Positions 11,151 to 20,318 of a stretch of 64,000 nucleotides of DNA are shown one piece after another. The stretch covers positions 62,001 through 126,000 of the forward strand of contig NZ_WOTF01000004.1 of the NCBI RefSeq assembly GCF_011516935.1. Reading direction: 5' to 3'. Positions within the stretch are counted from its first letter, which is position 1, and every line of letters starts with the position of its first letter. The notes under the pieces were generated by a model. The model made no database searches, was not told the DNA's origin, and worked only from the letters and a program-made list of their open reading frames with translations. The position numbers and the translations under genes are program-made. This DNA comes from Acetobacter farinalis. Its GTDB lineage: Bacteria; Pseudomonadota; Alphaproteobacteria; Acetobacterales; Acetobacteraceae.

Positions 11151-12101
11151 TCAGCGGTCCGTCAGGCGGAATTCAATGCGGCGGTTGCGGGCGTAGGCGG
11201 CGGCTGTGCTTTCGGTATCCAGCGGCTGATAATCGGCAAAGCCGGTGGCGGCCAGATGGTGGGGGTTGATCCCTTCAGCCACCAGAAGCTTGACCACGGT
11301 AATTGCACGGGCGCTGGAGAGTTCCCAGTTGCTGGGGAAGGCGGTGTGAATGGGCTGGCGATCCGCATGGCCATCCACGCGCAGAATCCACGGGATTTCA
11401 GCAGGGATATGGCTGGAAACGCTTTTCAGCGTTTGTGCCAGAGTATGGATTTCCGCACGCCCTTCCGGAGAAAGATCAGCACTCCCGACGGGGAACAGGA
11501 CTTCGCTCTGGAAGACAAAGCGATCTCCCACAATGTGAACACCCTGCTGGTTGTGCAGGATGTCCCGCAGGCGGCCGAAAAATTCGGACCGGTAGCGGCT
11601 GAGCTGGCCAACCTTGTCCGCCAGTGCCGTGTTCAGTTTCGCGGCGAGGTCACCAATGGTGGCATCCTTGCTCTGCACGGCTTTCTGAGAGACATCCAGC
11701 GCCTCCGCGAGGGATGCCAGACGGGTGTTCAGGTCTGTCAGCTCATCATTGAGCTGTGTGACGCGTGACTGGTCCGCAAGGCTCAGGGCGCTGGCGGCCT
11801 CGGCCTGTGCGGAAAGGGCTGCGGTGTCCTGTGTGTGCTGGGCCTGCAGGCCTTTCACGCTCTCTTCCAGGGCGTGGCTGCGGGCGTGTTCGGTATCAAG
11901 CTGGCGCGCGAGTTCCGCCGTCTGGCCTTCCAGCTTTTCCAGAACATGCTCACGCCGGTTCAGCGCCGCGGAGAGCAGGGTCTGCCCCATCACGAACACC
12001 AGCAGCACGAAAATGACAACCATCAGCAGGGTGGAAAGAGCATCCACATAGCCGGGCCACGCGTCCAGCCCGGCATGCAGTTTTCTGCGGCGGCGGGCCA
12101 T
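11151..12101 (-). CDS. MotB-like OmpA-domain protein (stator or peptidoglycan anchor)
   Basis: A 316-aa protein with one N-terminal membrane helix, a long coiled coil (about residues 50-190) and a C-terminal OmpA/MotB peptidoglycan-binding domain (about 195-316, with RVDGHAD and ARNRRIEFRL). The helix begins with a conserved-looking Asp20 (WPGYVDALSTLLMVVIF), at the position of the proton-carrying Asp of MotB. That suggests an ion-driven stator with the ExbB/MotA-like protein encoded 2 nt upstream. No flagellar genes are nearby, so a non-flagellar envelope role is more likely. Genomes usually annotate this family as flagellar motor or peptidoglycan-binding protein. Confidence 0.82.
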   Translation of the reverse strand: MARRRRKLHAGLDAWPGYVDALSTLLMVVIFVLLVFVMGQTLLSAALNRREHVLEKLEGQTAELARQLDTEHARSHALEESVKGLQAQHTQDTAALSAQAEAASALSLADQSRVTQLNDELTDLNTRLASLAEALDVSQKAVQSKDATIGDLAAKLNTALADKVGQLSRYRSEFFGRLRDILHNQQGVHIVGDRFVFQSEVLFPVGSADLSPEGRAEIHTLAQTLKSVSSHIPAEIPWILRVDGHADRQPIHTAFPSNWELSSARAITVVKLLVAEGINPHHLAATGFADYQPLDTESTAAAYARNRRIEFRLTDR

Positions 12102-12103
12102 GA

Positions 12104-13156
12104 TCAGGGTGCTTTCCGGTCGGTGGCCGTGGTTTCGGCTGTGGCGGCAACGGTGCGGGCCAGCAGGCGCAGGTCGTTCCGCAGATCAGCCGTCATGCGG
12201 GTCCGGCCTTCCTCTGTGTTCTGCACCAGCGTGTGCAGCAGGCGTTCAATATTGTGCAGGACTTCTGTCTGGCCAGCGGAGGCTTCCAGCCTGTCGGAAA
12301 GCGTGCTGAGCACGGCAGTCTCGCGCTCGCGGCGGGCTTCGCTCGTGCGGACCAGATTTTGCAGGGATTCCAGATTTTCCGCCGTCTGTTCCAGCAGGGC
12401 CTGAATATAGGCCGGAACGGAGGCAGAGCTTTCCGCACCAGTGCTGGAGGGCGCGGCAAAACGGGTCTGTTCCGCCAGCCATTCTTCCAGTTCATTGAAG
12501 AAGCGGCTCTGGGCCTGCCCGGCCGTGAGGTCCAGAAAGCCGAGCACCAGAGCGCTGGCCAGCCCGAACAGGGAGCCGGAAAAAGCGGTGCTCATGCCGT
12601 GCAGGGGTTTGGCCAGCCCGGTTTTGAGCTGGCTGAACATGGCATCCAGATCGCCCCCGCCAACGGACATGTTGGCAATCACATCCGCAATGGAGGCAAC
12701 AGTCAGCAGCAGGCCGTAGAACGTGCCCAGCAGGCCCAGAAAAATCAGCAGACCCGTGAGATAGCGGGAGACTTCCCGGCCTTCATCCAGCCTGCCGGAG
12801 AGGGAGTCCAGAACAGCCTGCATGGCGGGGGTGGAGAGGGCGGCGGGGTTGCCCCGCTGGTCCGGGCGGGTGCCAAGGGCGGTGGCCAGAGGGGCCAGCA
12901 TGCGCGGCGGTGGCAGGGCCGCCAGACCGGTGCGGGACTGGCGGATGGCATCCACCCAGTCCACTTCCGGCAGCAGGCGGCGCACCATCATGACATTCCA
13001 CAGGATACCAACGGCCAGAATGCCCAGAATCAGGCCGTCCAGCAGCGGGTTACTGAAGAACGCATCCCGCAGGGGGCGCCACAGCGCGCCGGCGACGAGC
13101 AGCACACACACGAGAAAGCCGAGCATTCTGAAAAGATAGTGTGTGGGGCGTGTCAT
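12104..13156 (-). CDS. MotA/TolQ/ExbB-family proton channel protein
   Basis: A 350-aa membrane protein. Two N-terminal membrane helices are followed by a cytoplasmic segment. Then come two further helices with TolQ/ExbB/MotA signatures: LGLLGTFYGLLL, matching the family's LGLLGTVxGM, and GMSTAFSGSLFGLASAL, matching the GLxTTAxGLxxAI type. The last 130 or so residues are cytoplasmic and coiled-coil-like. The stop is 2 nt before the start of the MotB-like gene, and the OmpA-like gene lies 44 nt upstream. The likely role is the channel subunit of an ion-motive-force-driven envelope complex; the load it moves is unknown. It is not TolQ by size or context (no TolR, TolA or TolB). Confidence 0.85.
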   Translation of the reverse strand: MTRPTHYLFRMLGFLVCVLLVAGALWRPLRDAFFSNPLLDGLILGILAVGILWNVMMVRRLLPEVDWVDAIRQSRTGLAALPPPRMLAPLATALGTRPDQRGNPAALSTPAMQAVLDSLSGRLDEGREVSRYLTGLLIFLGLLGTFYGLLLTVASIADVIANMSVGGGDLDAMFSQLKTGLAKPLHGMSTAFSGSLFGLASALVLGFLDLTAGQAQSRFFNELEEWLAEQTRFAAPSSTGAESSASVPAYIQALLEQTAENLESLQNLVRTSEARRERETAVLSTLSDRLEASAGQTEVLHNIERLLHTLVQNTEEGRTRMTADLRNDLRLLARTVAATAETTATDRKAP

Positions 13157-13200
13157 GCTTTTCCGGTCCGGTTATGAAAGGGCGATCTGGGGTGGGTGCG

Positions 13201-14049
13201 TCAGGGTACAGCGTCCGACTGGTAGATATCCATATAATCCTGCACGCCATCCGCCGCGGGCGTTTTGGGCAGGCCGACCACGCGCAGATAGATGCGTGTG
13301 GAGGGAATCCCGCCATTCATCAGCACACTGCGGGCCGCAAGCCCGCGTGAGAGCGCCATGCGGCGAGGCATGGAGGGGTCATCCGCCGCACCCGAGCTAT
13401 AGGCATCCACCATCGCCCGGACGTGCGGTTTGTCTGCCAGTGCCTGCCCGAAGGCCAGCAGGGCCTGATGCGTTGCCGGGTTCAGTGTGGCCGCACCGGC
13501 GGCAAAGGTAATCCGCACCCCGCCCGGAATGGGTGTGACCGTGCCGGTGGCTTTTTCCTCAACGGCGGGCTGGGGGGGAATGGGGAAGGGATGAAGCTCC
13601 ACATCGGGCGGCGCCGGTGTCAGCTGCGGCACGGGCGGGGCTGCGGGCGGAATGGTGGGGGGCGGGGCCGGGTGCGCGGGTCTGGCAGGAGAGGCCGCCT
13701 GCGGTTTTGCCCCTGTGCCCGAAACCGCGCCGGACTGGTGGGGTGCCGCTGCACCGCCGGAGGGTGCTGCCGTGGCGGTCTGGCCGCCTGACTCCGCAGG
13801 TGGCTGCGTGACAGGGTGCGTGAGCGGCGGCTCTGTCACCGGTTTGGGGATCACCCGTCTGGGGGCCTGCGCGGGCCTGTGCGCCGCAGGGTGCGGCGTG
13901 GCTGCCGGGGCCGTGGGGGCAGGGCTGCTCCCAAGGCTGTCCAGTGCCTCACTGTTTGTAACAACCTGTGCGTGCGCGGCGGTGGCCGGCAACAGGAGGA
14001 GGGCGCACAGTCCGGTCAGACGGCGCAGTCTAGGATGAGAGCTCTGCAT
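13201..14049 (-). CDS. Secreted proline-rich OmpA-like protein
   Basis: A 282-aa exported protein. From the ATG at 14049 it has a clear signal peptide (LTGLCALLLLPATAAHAQ). A long low-complexity Pro/Ala-rich linker (about residues 40-165) follows, then an OmpA-like C-terminal domain (ITFAAGAATLNPATHQALL, ending in IYLRVVGLPK). The open frame extends further upstream, but that extension is not signal-peptide-like. It lies 44 nt upstream of the ExbB/MotA-like gene on the same strand, so it is probably the first gene of the trio and a periplasmic partner. The linker may span the periplasm. Anchoring arginines of classical OmpA are not all evident, so peptidoglycan binding is inferred only. Confidence 0.75.
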   Translation of the reverse strand: MQSSHPRLRRLTGLCALLLLPATAAHAQVVTNSEALDSLGSSPAPTAPAATPHPAAHRPAQAPRRVIPKPVTEPPLTHPVTQPPAESGGQTATAAPSGGAAAPHQSGAVSGTGAKPQAASPARPAHPAPPPTIPPAAPPVPQLTPAPPDVELHPFPIPPQPAVEEKATGTVTPIPGGVRITFAAGAATLNPATHQALLAFGQALADKPHVRAMVDAYSSGAADDPSMPRRMALSRGLAARSVLMNGGIPSTRIYLRVVGLPKTPAADGVQDYMDIYQSDAVP

Positions 14050-14143
14050 TGCGTGCAAGACTAAACCAGAAGAGGGGCGGGATGAAATGGGGGAACACCG
14101 TTTGGCCTGATCTTTTGCAGCCCGGGAAGGCGAATATACGGCA

Positions 14144-14968
14144 TCAGGCTGAAAACTGTTCTGCGGCAATCCGTTCGGAGAGGGTCTGACCGGGGTCAAA
14201 CAGCACGGTTACGGCTAGAGTCCGGTCTTCATGAATATGGACGCACACGACATCACGGATTTCAATCGAGTCTGCCACAGCGGCCACCGGGCGCTTTTCG
14301 TGCTCAAGAATGGTGAAGCCGACATGCGCCGTGGAGGGCAGGAGCGCCCCGCGCCAGCGCCGCGGGCGGAAGGGGCAGATGGGTGTGAGCGGCAGCAGGT
14401 TGCCCGAAAGCGGGACAATGGGGCCGTGGGCTGAGAGGTTATAGGCCGTTGAGCCCGCAGGGGTGGAGAGCAATGCGCCATCACAGATCAGTTCGGGCAT
14501 GCGCACCAGCCCATCCACCTCCACACTGATCTTGGCGGCCTGCCGCGTCTGGCGGAACAGAAAGACATCATTCAGCGCCAAAGCCTCATGCGTGTCTCCC
14601 TGTGTGGTGCGCGCCTTCATGCGCAGCGGGTGCAGGGTGGCGGCCTGCGTTGTGGTCAGGCGTTCAGGCAGATTGTCTTCAAGCATCGGGTTCATCAGAA
14701 ACCCGACGGAGCCGCAGTTCATGCCGTAAACCGGCGCGCTCAGCCCTTGCTCCAGCACCACACGCAGGGTCTCCAGCATGAAGCCATCTCCCCCAAGGCA
14801 GACAATAACCTCCGCCTCTCCGGGGTGGAGATTGCCGTACTGGCGCACCAGACGGTCAAACTCATGCCGCGCCACATCCGTCGGGGCGGCCATGAACGCA
14901 ATGCGTTCCGGGGGCTTTTCCCATAACGGCGGGGCAGCGGGAACGGGGGCGGGGGGGAAACTGGTCAT
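14144..14968 (-). CDS. nadK: NAD kinase
   Basis: NAD kinase phosphorylates NAD to NADP. The ATP/NAD-kinase signature GGDG is at residues 59-62 ([12 protein letters not shown]). The ALND motif and the [16 protein letters not shown] segment also match the family. It is about 274 aa from the ATG at 14968, which has GGGGTG a few nt upstream; a GTG three codons earlier (14977) is the alternative. The gene stands between the envelope trio and the GT4 glycosyltransferase on the same strand, with no evident pathway link. Confidence 0.94.
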   Translation of the reverse strand: MTSFPPAPVPAAPPLWEKPPERIAFMAAPTDVARHEFDRLVRQYGNLHPGEAEVIVCLGGDGFMLETLRVVLEQGLSAPVYGMNCGSVGFLMNPMLEDNLPERLTTTQAATLHPLRMKARTTQGDTHEALALNDVFLFRQTRQAAKISVEVDGLVRMPELICDGALLSTPAGSTAYNLSAHGPIVPLSGNLLPLTPICPFRPRRWRGALLPSTAHVGFTILEHEKRPVAAVADSIEIRDVVCVHIHEDRTLAVTVLFDPGQTLSERIAAEQFSA

Positions 14969-15025
14969 GGCAGGCACCCCGTGGCGAACCGGTGGCAGAC
15001 AGATCTGGTGGTCACGCCGCGTCCC

Positions 15026-16252
15026 TTATCCTGCAACGGGTTGATCCTGAAAGGGGGATGTCTCATTTTTATAGTCAACCGGCGCGGCGAGGTGCGTGCC
15101 AAGCAGTTCATCATACACACGCAGGGTCGCCTGCTGCATGGCGTAGGTGGTGTAATGGGCCAGCACGGCGGCGCGGGCAGCGTAGCCCATGGCCTCCAGA
15201 GAGTCCTGCGGCGCGTGCAGTACGGCGAGAATGGCCTCGGCCAGCATGGACACATCGCCCGGCGTGACACTCAGCCCCGTGACCCCCTGTTGCACTGTTT
15301 CCAGCGCGGCGCCGTGTGCGGTGACAATAACGGGGCGGCACATGGCCTGAGCCTCCACCACCACACGGCCAAAGGGTTCCGGCCGGAGGGAGGGGATCAC
15401 CACCAGATCAGCCAGCGCCATGGCGGCAGGCATATCCTGACAATGCCCGGCAAAACGCACGTGGTCCGCCAGCCCCAGAGCGCTGGCGTGGGCGGCCAGT
15501 TTCTCGCCATAGGGGTCTCCGGGCGGGCAGGAGCCCGCAAAAACACAGATCCACGGGGCAAGGGGGGCTGCCTGCTTTACCTGTGCGAGGGCGTCCAGCA
15601 GAAAGCACTGGCCTTTCCATTCCGTCAGACGGCCCGGCATGAGCAGAACCGGCACCCCGGCGGGCACATTCCATGCTTCTCCCAGCCGGTGGACCCGCTG
15701 CCCGCTGACAGCGTCCGGGCTGAATACAGCGGTATCCGCGCCGCGGGGGATCACCCGCAGGCGGTCCGGCCCCACATGATAATCCTCCTCCAGCCGCTGC
15801 CCGATGTGCTGGCTGATGGCTATCACCCTGTCTCCGGAGGCCAGCACCGCGTTATAGTGCCGCTTGCCGGGAAAGCTGTTGGCATGAACCCCATGCCATG
15901 TGGTGACAAGAGGGGTGCCCGTGCGGCGGCAGGCCAGCCGGGCCACCCATGCGGGCGCACGGGAGCGGGCATGCACGAGCGAGACACCGTTCTGCTGGAT
16001 AAACCGGGCCAGCGTGCCCGCATTGCGCAGGATGGAAACCGGGTTCTTGCTGCCGCAACCGGGCAACGAGAGATGCCTGGCCCCAAGCCGTTCAAGTGAG
16101 GGAACCAGCCGGCCGCCGGCACTGATAACCAGTGCCGTGCCACCAGCCTGCGTAATGGCCTCGGCTATTTCCAGCGTGCCCCGTTCAACCCCGCCCTGTT
16201 CCAGCGCAGGGAGAATTTGCAGGATGACGGGGGAGGAGAGCGAAATCGTCAT
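15026..16252 (-). CDS. GT4-family glycosyltransferase
   Basis: A 408-aa group 1 (GT4) glycosyltransferase with GT-B fold. Evidence is the N-terminal acceptor domain opening with a Gly-rich loop (ILPALEQGGVERGTLEIA) and the nucleotide-sugar domain with MPGRLTEWKG and the EX7E-like stretch PEPFGRVVVEAQAM. Its likely role is lipopolysaccharide or exopolysaccharide assembly at the cytoplasmic face of the membrane. It is transcribed divergently from the TPR and GT9 genes with a very short gap (start 16252 against 16313), suggesting a shared promoter region and a common envelope function. Donor and acceptor sugars cannot be inferred. Confidence 0.88.
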   Translation of the reverse strand: MTISLSSPVILQILPALEQGGVERGTLEIAEAITQAGGTALVISAGGRLVPSLERLGARHLSLPGCGSKNPVSILRNAGTLARFIQQNGVSLVHARSRAPAWVARLACRRTGTPLVTTWHGVHANSFPGKRHYNAVLASGDRVIAISQHIGQRLEEDYHVGPDRLRVIPRGADTAVFSPDAVSGQRVHRLGEAWNVPAGVPVLLMPGRLTEWKGQCFLLDALAQVKQAAPLAPWICVFAGSCPPGDPYGEKLAAHASALGLADHVRFAGHCQDMPAAMALADLVVIPSLRPEPFGRVVVEAQAMCRPVIVTAHGAALETVQQGVTGLSVTPGDVSMLAEAILAVLHAPQDSLEAMGYAARAAVLAHYTTYAMQQATLRVYDELLGTHLAAPVDYKNETSPFQDQPVAG

Positions 16253-16312
16253 ATCTCAACTGCTAGCATGGTTTTCAGGCAACAGACACTCTTCTCCGTA
16301 AACCGGAGCCTG

Positions 16313-17251
16313 ATGTCCGGCTTGACCATCTGGCCCGATATACGCCCTATGGGCGATGTGATGACGCATGTGTCCTTCTCTGTCTGGTCTGCGCCGGGCC
16401 GTTATCCGGCTCTGGCCGTTCCTCTCGGGCTTGGCCTGAGCCTTCTGCTGGCCGAGGTTCCCGCCGCCCGTGCGGCCATTGTCCAGCCTCATGCGCTCGT
16501 GGGGCAGGGCGGCACCGGGGCTCCTGTCGCGGGCAGCCGGAAGGGGGCTGTAAAAACATGGTCCTCGTCGGACTGCATGGCGATGGTGGAGACCGACCCG
16601 TTCGGTGCGCGGGATTACGCGCAGGACTGGGGAAAACATGGAGGAGACCGCGAGGCCCGGCATTGCCATGCGCTGGCCCTGCTGGAGCTGGGGGATGAGC
16701 AGACCGCAGCGCAGGAACTGGATGATCTGGTGCGCAAGGCCCCGCCCTCCGGCCCGGAAAGTTCTGCCAGCCTGCGGGCAGTCATCGCGGAGGAAGCCGC
16801 CGAGGCATGGCTTTCCGCCGGAAACCCGCAAAACGCCCTGAGCATTGTCGAGTATGGTTTGTCCGTGCGGCCGGGGGATACCAATTTACGTCTGGTCAGG
16901 GCACGCGCCCTGCTGGAGCAGGGGAACGCCGGAGCGGTCATCCCGGATCTGACCGCGCTGGTCGCCCGGGCTTCCGAAGCCCCGCCGGGGGCGTTCGTGC
17001 TGCTGGCTTCAGCGGAGCGCAGGCTGGGGCAACTGGATAAAGCCACACAGCATATCACACAGGCCGTGCAGCATATGCCCGATAACCCTCCGGCTCTGCT
17101 GGAACGCGGGATTATTCGCGAACAGCTTGGGGATGCCGCAGGCGCACAGGCGGACTGGCAGCGTGTGCTGGAGCTTTCTCCCGATAGCCATGAGGCGGAT
17201 CTGGCCCGGCAGGATCTGGCTGTTCTGGCGGCAGACCCGGATTCGCCGTGA
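16313..17251 (+). CDS. TPR-repeat protein, probably exported
   Basis: A tetratricopeptide-repeat protein of about 312 aa. The ATG at 16313 was chosen because GGAG lies 4 nt upstream; ATGs at 16349 and 16361 are alternatives and would place the hydrophobic segment (ALAVPLGLGLSLLLAEVP, then ARA) nearer the N-terminus as a signal peptide. At least four TPR-like helix pairs follow (for example AEAWLSAGNPQNALSIVEYG and ALLERGIIREQLGDAAGAQ). It is followed by the GT9 gene, whose possible GTG start overlaps this stop. It probably scaffolds protein contacts in the periplasm; its partner is unknown. Confidence 0.8.
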   Translation: MSGLTIWPDIRPMGDVMTHVSFSVWSAPGRYPALAVPLGLGLSLLLAEVPAARAAIVQPHALVGQGGTGAPVAGSRKGAVKTWSSSDCMAMVETDPFGARDYAQDWGKHGGDREARHCHALALLELGDEQTAAQELDDLVRKAPPSGPESSASLRAVIAEEAAEAWLSAGNPQNALSIVEYGLSVRPGDTNLRLVRARALLEQGNAGAVIPDLTALVARASEAPPGAFVLLASAERRLGQLDKATQHITQAVQHMPDNPPALLERGIIREQLGDAAGAQADWQRVLELSPDSHEADLARQDLAVLAADPDSP

Positions 17252-17274
17252 CGCAATGCCAGAGACCGGCCTGT

Positions 17275-18186
17275 ATGAGCCCAGCCCGTATTCTGGTGAT
17301 CCGGCTGGGGGCGCTGGGGGATTTCGTGCAGAGCTTCGGGCCGTTTCAGGCCATTCGCTCCGCCCACCCCGCCGCGCATATTACCTTGCTGACAACAGCC
17401 CCCTTCGTCGCGCTGGCCCGCCTTTCCCCCTGGTTTGATGCGGTTGAGGTAGACCCTCGCCCGTCGTGGGGGAATATTCCGGCCTTGCTGGCCCTGCGGC
17501 GGAAACTGCGGGGGTATGACCGCATTTATGATCTTCAGACCTCCAGCCGCACGGCTCGTTACTACAGTCTGGCAGGCCGCCCGGCAGGGTGGTGCGGGCA
17601 TGTTGGCCGTGCGCCGCTGGTGCATGCCAACCCCTGGCGGAATGAGATGCATACACGCAGCAGGCAGCGGGACCAGTTGCGTATGGCCGGGCTGGCAGAA
17701 GTCCCCATGCCCGATGTGTCCTGGCTGGCGGAGCAGGGGCCGCGTCTGGCGGCAGCCTATGTGCTGATTGTGCCCGGAGCCTCTCCGCACCGGCCTGCCA
17801 AGCGCTGGCCGGTGGGCCGGTATGCGGAGCTGGCGTGCCGTCTTGCGCGGCAGGGGCTACGGCCTGTGGTGGTGGGGGCGCAGGCGGATAAACCTCTGGC
17901 GGCGGCCATCGTGCAGGCCTGCCCGCAGGCGCTGGATCTGGCCGGGCAGACCTCGCTGGCAGACCTCGCGGGCCTTGCCACGCGGGCTGAGGCGGCTGTG
18001 GGGAATGATACCGGGCCAATGCACCTGGCCGCTCTTATGGGCTGCCCCTGCGTTGTGCTGTTTTCCGCGGAGAGCAATCCGGCCCTGACAGCCCCCCTCG
18101 GACGTGCGCCGGGGCAGGTTTGTGTGCTTTCTGTGCGTGATCTGGCGACACTTTCTGTCAACAGGGTTGCAGCCGCGCTCTCCTGA
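17275..18186 (+). CDS. GT9-family (heptosyltransferase-like) glycosyltransferase
   Basis: A 303-aa GT9 protein related to ADP-heptose:LPS heptosyltransferases. It opens with the typical ARILVIRLGALGDFVQSF. Further signatures are PGASPHRPAKRWP and the conserved GNDTGPMHLAA near the C-terminus. ATG 17275 gives the usual family N-terminus; an upstream GTG at 17248 overlaps the TPR stop (GTGA) and could be the true start. It probably adds a sugar to the lipopolysaccharide core. It sits between the TPR gene and thrS, with 45 nt to the thrS start. Confidence 0.87.
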   Translation: MSPARILVIRLGALGDFVQSFGPFQAIRSAHPAAHITLLTTAPFVALARLSPWFDAVEVDPRPSWGNIPALLALRRKLRGYDRIYDLQTSSRTARYYSLAGRPAGWCGHVGRAPLVHANPWRNEMHTRSRQRDQLRMAGLAEVPMPDVSWLAEQGPRLAAAYVLIVPGASPHRPAKRWPVGRYAELACRLARQGLRPVVVGAQADKPLAAAIVQACPQALDLAGQTSLADLAGLATRAEAAVGNDTGPMHLAALMGCPCVVLFSAESNPALTAPLGRAPGQVCVLSVRDLATLSVNRVAAALS

Positions 18187-18231
18187 CGCCATTAAAAGCT
18201 TTTGCAACTTTCTGATTTCCGGAGTTCTTCC

Positions 18232-20163
18232 ATGCCTGCCATCACCTTGCCCGACGGTTCCGTTCGCAGTTTTGACGGGCCGGTGACGGGCACGGCCATT
18301 GCCGAGGCCATCGGGCCGGGGCTGGCCAAAGCGGCACTGGCCATGGAGGTCAACGGTGCGTTGCAGGATCTCGGTCGCGCTGTGACCGAAGATGCGGCTG
18401 TCCGCTTCATCACCCGGAAAGACCCGGAGTCTCTCGAGATGATCCGGCATGACGCCGCCCATGTGCTGGCTGAGGCTGTGCAGTCTCTGTATCCCGGCAC
18501 ACAGGTCACCATCGGGCCGTCCATTGAAAATGGCTTTTATTACGATTTCTATCGTAACGAGCCGTTCACTCCGGATGACTTCGCCGCCATTGAAGCGCGG
18601 ATGAAGGAGATTGTGGCCAATGCGGAGCCGTTTGTGCGGGAAGTCTGGCCGCGCGATAAAGCCATTGCCTTTTTTGAAGAGAAAGGTGAGCGCTTCAAGG
18701 CCGAGCTGATCCATGATCTGCCGGAAGATGAGGATATTTCCATCTACCGTCAGGGCGAATGGCTGGACCTTTGCCGTGGGCCGCACCTGCGGAACACGAA
18801 GGATGTCGGCACGGCCTTCAAACTGATGAAGGTGGCCGGAGCCTACTGGCGCGGGGACCACCGGAACCCGATGCTGACCCGTATTTACGGCACGGCCTGG
18901 CGGGACCAGAAGGAACTGGACGCCCACCTGCACCAGCTTGAAGAAGCCGAACGGCGCGACCATCGCCGGATTGGCCGTGAAATGGACCTGTTCCATTTTC
19001 AGGAAGATGCTGTGGGTCAGGTCTTCTGGCATCAGAAAGGCTGGCGTCTGTATTGCGCGCTGCAGGACTATATGCGGCGGGTACAGACTCGCGCCGGATA
19101 TCAGGAAGTGCGCACGCCGCAGCTGGTGGACCGCGCGCTGTGGGAAGCCTCGGGGCACTGGGACAAATATCGCCACCACATGTTCATCGCCACGGTTGAG
19201 GATGAGGACAAGACCCTTGCCCTCAAGCCCATGAACTGCCCGTGCCATGTTCAGATTTTCCGCCACGGCCTGCGCTCCTACCGTGAACTGCCCATGCGGA
19301 TGGCCGAATTCGGGGGCTGCCACCGCTATGAGCCTTCCGGTGCGCTGCATGGTCTGATGCGCGTGCGCGGCTTTACGCAGGATGATGCGCATATTTTCTG
19401 CACGGAAGAGCAGATTGCGGATGAAACCGTGCAGTTCATGCAGATGCTGCGTGAGGTTTACAAAGATCTGGGCTTCGAACATTTCCGTGTGAAATTTGCG
19501 GATCGTCCGGAGCAGCGGGCAGGCAGTGATGAGACATGGGACAAGGCCGAAAACGCCCTGAAGGAAGCGTGCAACGTTGCGGGTGTAGCGTATGAATATA
19601 ATCCGGGTGAGGGCGCGTTCTACGGCCCGAAACTGGAATTCGTACTGCGGGATGCCATCGGGCGTGACTGGCAGTGCGGTACTCTTCAGGTGGATCTGGT
19701 TCTCCCGGAACGACTCGACGCGAACTATATTGGCGAAGATTCAGCGCGGCATCGTCCGGTTATGCTGCATCGGGCCATTCTGGGTTCTTTCGAGCGCTTC
19801 ATCGGGATTCTGATCGAGCAGCATGCAGGCCGTTTCCCGCTCTGGCTCGCACCGGTGCAGGTGGTTGTGGCGTCTATCGTCAGTGATGCCGGGGCTTATG
19901 CGGAAGAGGTTGCGGCAGCCCTGCGTGCTGCGGGTCTCGCTGCGGAAGCCGATGTGCGGAATGACAAGATTAACGCCAAGATTCGCGAACACAGCGTGGC
20001 TCGCGTGCCGATTATTCTGGTTGTAGGCCGCCGGGAAGCAGAAGAGCGGACCGTCGCCATGCGGCGTCTGGGTGGGCAGGATCAGGAAACTCTCGGGTTT
20101 GATGCCGCCGTGGCACTGATTACAGAGGAAGCCACTCCGCCTGACCTCCGCAAAAAGGGGTGA
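18232..20163 (+). CDS. thrS: Threonyl-tRNA synthetase
   Basis: Charges tRNA-Thr with threonine. Domains in order are TGS (about 1-65), the second additional editing domain with HDAAH and CRGPH motifs, the class II catalytic core and the anticodon-binding domain. The zinc ligands that select threonine are visible as Cys336 (MNCPCH), His387 (DDAHIFC) and His513 (VMLHRAILG), close to the E. coli numbering. ATG 18232 has GGAG 7 nt upstream; a TTG at 18202 is not needed. Length is 643 aa, as expected. A hairpin with a T-rich tail lies between it and infC. Confidence 0.97.
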   Translation: MPAITLPDGSVRSFDGPVTGTAIAEAIGPGLAKAALAMEVNGALQDLGRAVTEDAAVRFITRKDPESLEMIRHDAAHVLAEAVQSLYPGTQVTIGPSIENGFYYDFYRNEPFTPDDFAAIEARMKEIVANAEPFVREVWPRDKAIAFFEEKGERFKAELIHDLPEDEDISIYRQGEWLDLCRGPHLRNTKDVGTAFKLMKVAGAYWRGDHRNPMLTRIYGTAWRDQKELDAHLHQLEEAERRDHRRIGREMDLFHFQEDAVGQVFWHQKGWRLYCALQDYMRRVQTRAGYQEVRTPQLVDRALWEASGHWDKYRHHMFIATVEDEDKTLALKPMNCPCHVQIFRHGLRSYRELPMRMAEFGGCHRYEPSGALHGLMRVRGFTQDDAHIFCTEEQIADETVQFMQMLREVYKDLGFEHFRVKFADRPEQRAGSDETWDKAENALKEACNVAGVAYEYNPGEGAFYGPKLEFVLRDAIGRDWQCGTLQVDLVLPERLDANYIGEDSARHRPVMLHRAILGSFERFIGILIEQHAGRFPLWLAPVQVVVASIVSDAGAYAEEVAAALRAAGLAAEADVRNDKINAKIREHSVARVPIILVVGRREAEERTVAMRRLGGQDQETLGFDAAVALITEEATPPDLRKKG

Positions 20164-20265
20164 GACCAGGCTGATTGTTTCAAGCAGGGCTGGAATGAGT
20201 CCGTTTTCTGGCCGGACCTGCTTGATAAACGGCCAGGAATTGCGCACATAATAAAAGCCTGAGCG

Positions 20266-20297
20266 GAAGCACCGGGAGGTGCTTCTGTTTGTTGTTT
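20266..20297 (+). terminator. Attenuator or terminator hairpin between thrS and infC
   Basis: A perfect 8-bp stem (20266-20273 with 20278-20285) with a GGGA loop is followed at once by a T-rich run (tgtttgttgtttt). It lies about 100 nt after thrS and ends just before the infC ribosome binding site at 20308. It could terminate thrS transcripts, or act as an attenuator letting part of transcription into infC. No separate infC promoter was identified. Confidence 0.7.
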
Positions 20298-20318
20298 TAT
20301 CCACGACAGGAGCTGACC

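Noticed and set aside
11151-13156. Zorya-type phage defence (ZorA/ZorB-like MotA/MotB pair)
   Set aside because: No ZorC, ZorD or ZorE-like helicase or nuclease gene is adjacent. The neighbour is an OmpA-like secreted protein and the setting is backbone chromosome.
17857-19482. Long minus-strand open frame opposite thrS and the GT9 gene (541 codons)
   Set aside because: Both underlying plus-strand genes are well-supported families, and the antisense product lacks any recognisable domain.
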